This document shows positions 5,320-5,418 of a stretch of DNA of 5,418 nucleotides, one piece after another. Below the pieces are notes generated by a model. It made no database searches. It was not told where the DNA came from and worked only from the letters and a program-made list of their open reading frames with translations. The stretch comes from Micrococcales bacterium UBA2465 (GTDB lineage Bacteria > Actinomycetota > Actinomycetes > Actinomycetales > Microbacteriaceae): positions 255 through 5,672 of the forward strand of contig DDPP01000068.1 in NCBI GenBank assembly GCA_002342255.1, written 5' to 3'. How positions within the stretch are numbered: the first letter of the stretch is position 1; each line of letters starts with the position of its first letter. Position numbers and translations under genes: made by a program.

Positions 5320-5354
5320 AGAGCCGCCTCAGTGATGAGGCGGCTTTTATTTTG
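5320..5354 (+). terminator. Intrinsic terminator after rpsO
   Basis: A nine-base-pair perfect stem, AGCCGCCTC (5322-5330) with GAGGCGGCT (5337-5345), and loop AGTGAT, is followed by TTTATTTTG. Two more weak pairs extend the base (A5320-T5347, G5321-T5346). It should end the ribF-rpsO transcript and separate it from the next gene. Confidence 0.9.
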
Positions 5355-5389
5355 TATTCTTGTTTAGGAAGGCACTCAAGGAGAACAAA

Positions 5390-5418
5390 ATGGATTTCGT
5401 CGGAGCAATTCAAGCTGG
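5390..5418 (+). CDS. Start of an unidentified gene (possibly a DUF805 membrane protein), cut by window end
   Basis: Only MDFVGAIQAG and part of one more codon are visible. The start is well supported by AAGGAGA at 5378-5384, five bases ahead of the ATG. Actinobacterial synteny predicts pnp after rpsO, but PNPases of this phylum usually begin with sequences like MEGPEI followed by an acidic/basic strand, which this does not match. The beginning resembles DUF805 small membrane proteins (pattern MxFxxAIxxxF). Ten residues cannot settle it. Confidence 0.5.

Overview
The window reads as ordinary chromosome of a planktonic, small-genome type actinobacterium. The evidence is the actinobacterial-style RibF and S15, the four-helix membrane protein placed just before ribF, and a TANNNT-type -10 directly ahead of an ATG (a leaderless gene). 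Base composition is mixed to slightly AT-rich, unlike high-GC soil actinobacteria. I infer a freshwater or marine lineage of the Luna/Microbacteriaceae or acI type, but the sequence alone does not settle which. Every gene lies on the + strand.

Region 1 (1-3592) is a phosphate-uptake cluster: the 3' end of pstA (permease), pstB (ATPase, 4-base overlap with pstA), then pstS (phosphate-binding protein), then a second full-length PstS-fold protein. The order is permease, ATPase, binding protein, whereas pstS usually leads the operon. pstS has its own regulatory region, with a run of 11-base phased repeats that looks like a PhoP/RegX3-type PHO box. A near-perfect hairpin terminator separates pstS from the second gene. 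The PstS encoded here has a plain Sec signal peptide and no lipobox. The second protein has a good lipobox, but it has lost the Arg and the GSGT loop that hold phosphate. I infer a division of labour: an abundant released phosphate binder, and a scarcer membrane-anchored PstS relative that may act as a partner, receptor or sensor.

Region 2 (3593-4917) holds a small four-helix membrane protein, probably translated from a leaderless mRNA, and ribF (bifunctional riboflavin kinase/FAD synthetase), which is coupled to it by a 4-base GTGA overlap.

Region 3 (4918-5418) holds a GC-rich leader rich in palindromes, rpsO (ribosomal protein S15), a strong intrinsic terminator and the first ten codons of another gene. 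ribF-rpsO is normally followed by pnp in actinobacteria. Here the visible start does not resemble PNPase and looks more like the start of a DUF805 membrane protein.

No tRNA, rRNA, insertion sequence, CRISPR array or prophage gene is seen. The most promising points are the non-lipidated PstS paired with a degenerate lipoprotein paralogue, and the phased repeats upstream of pstS.
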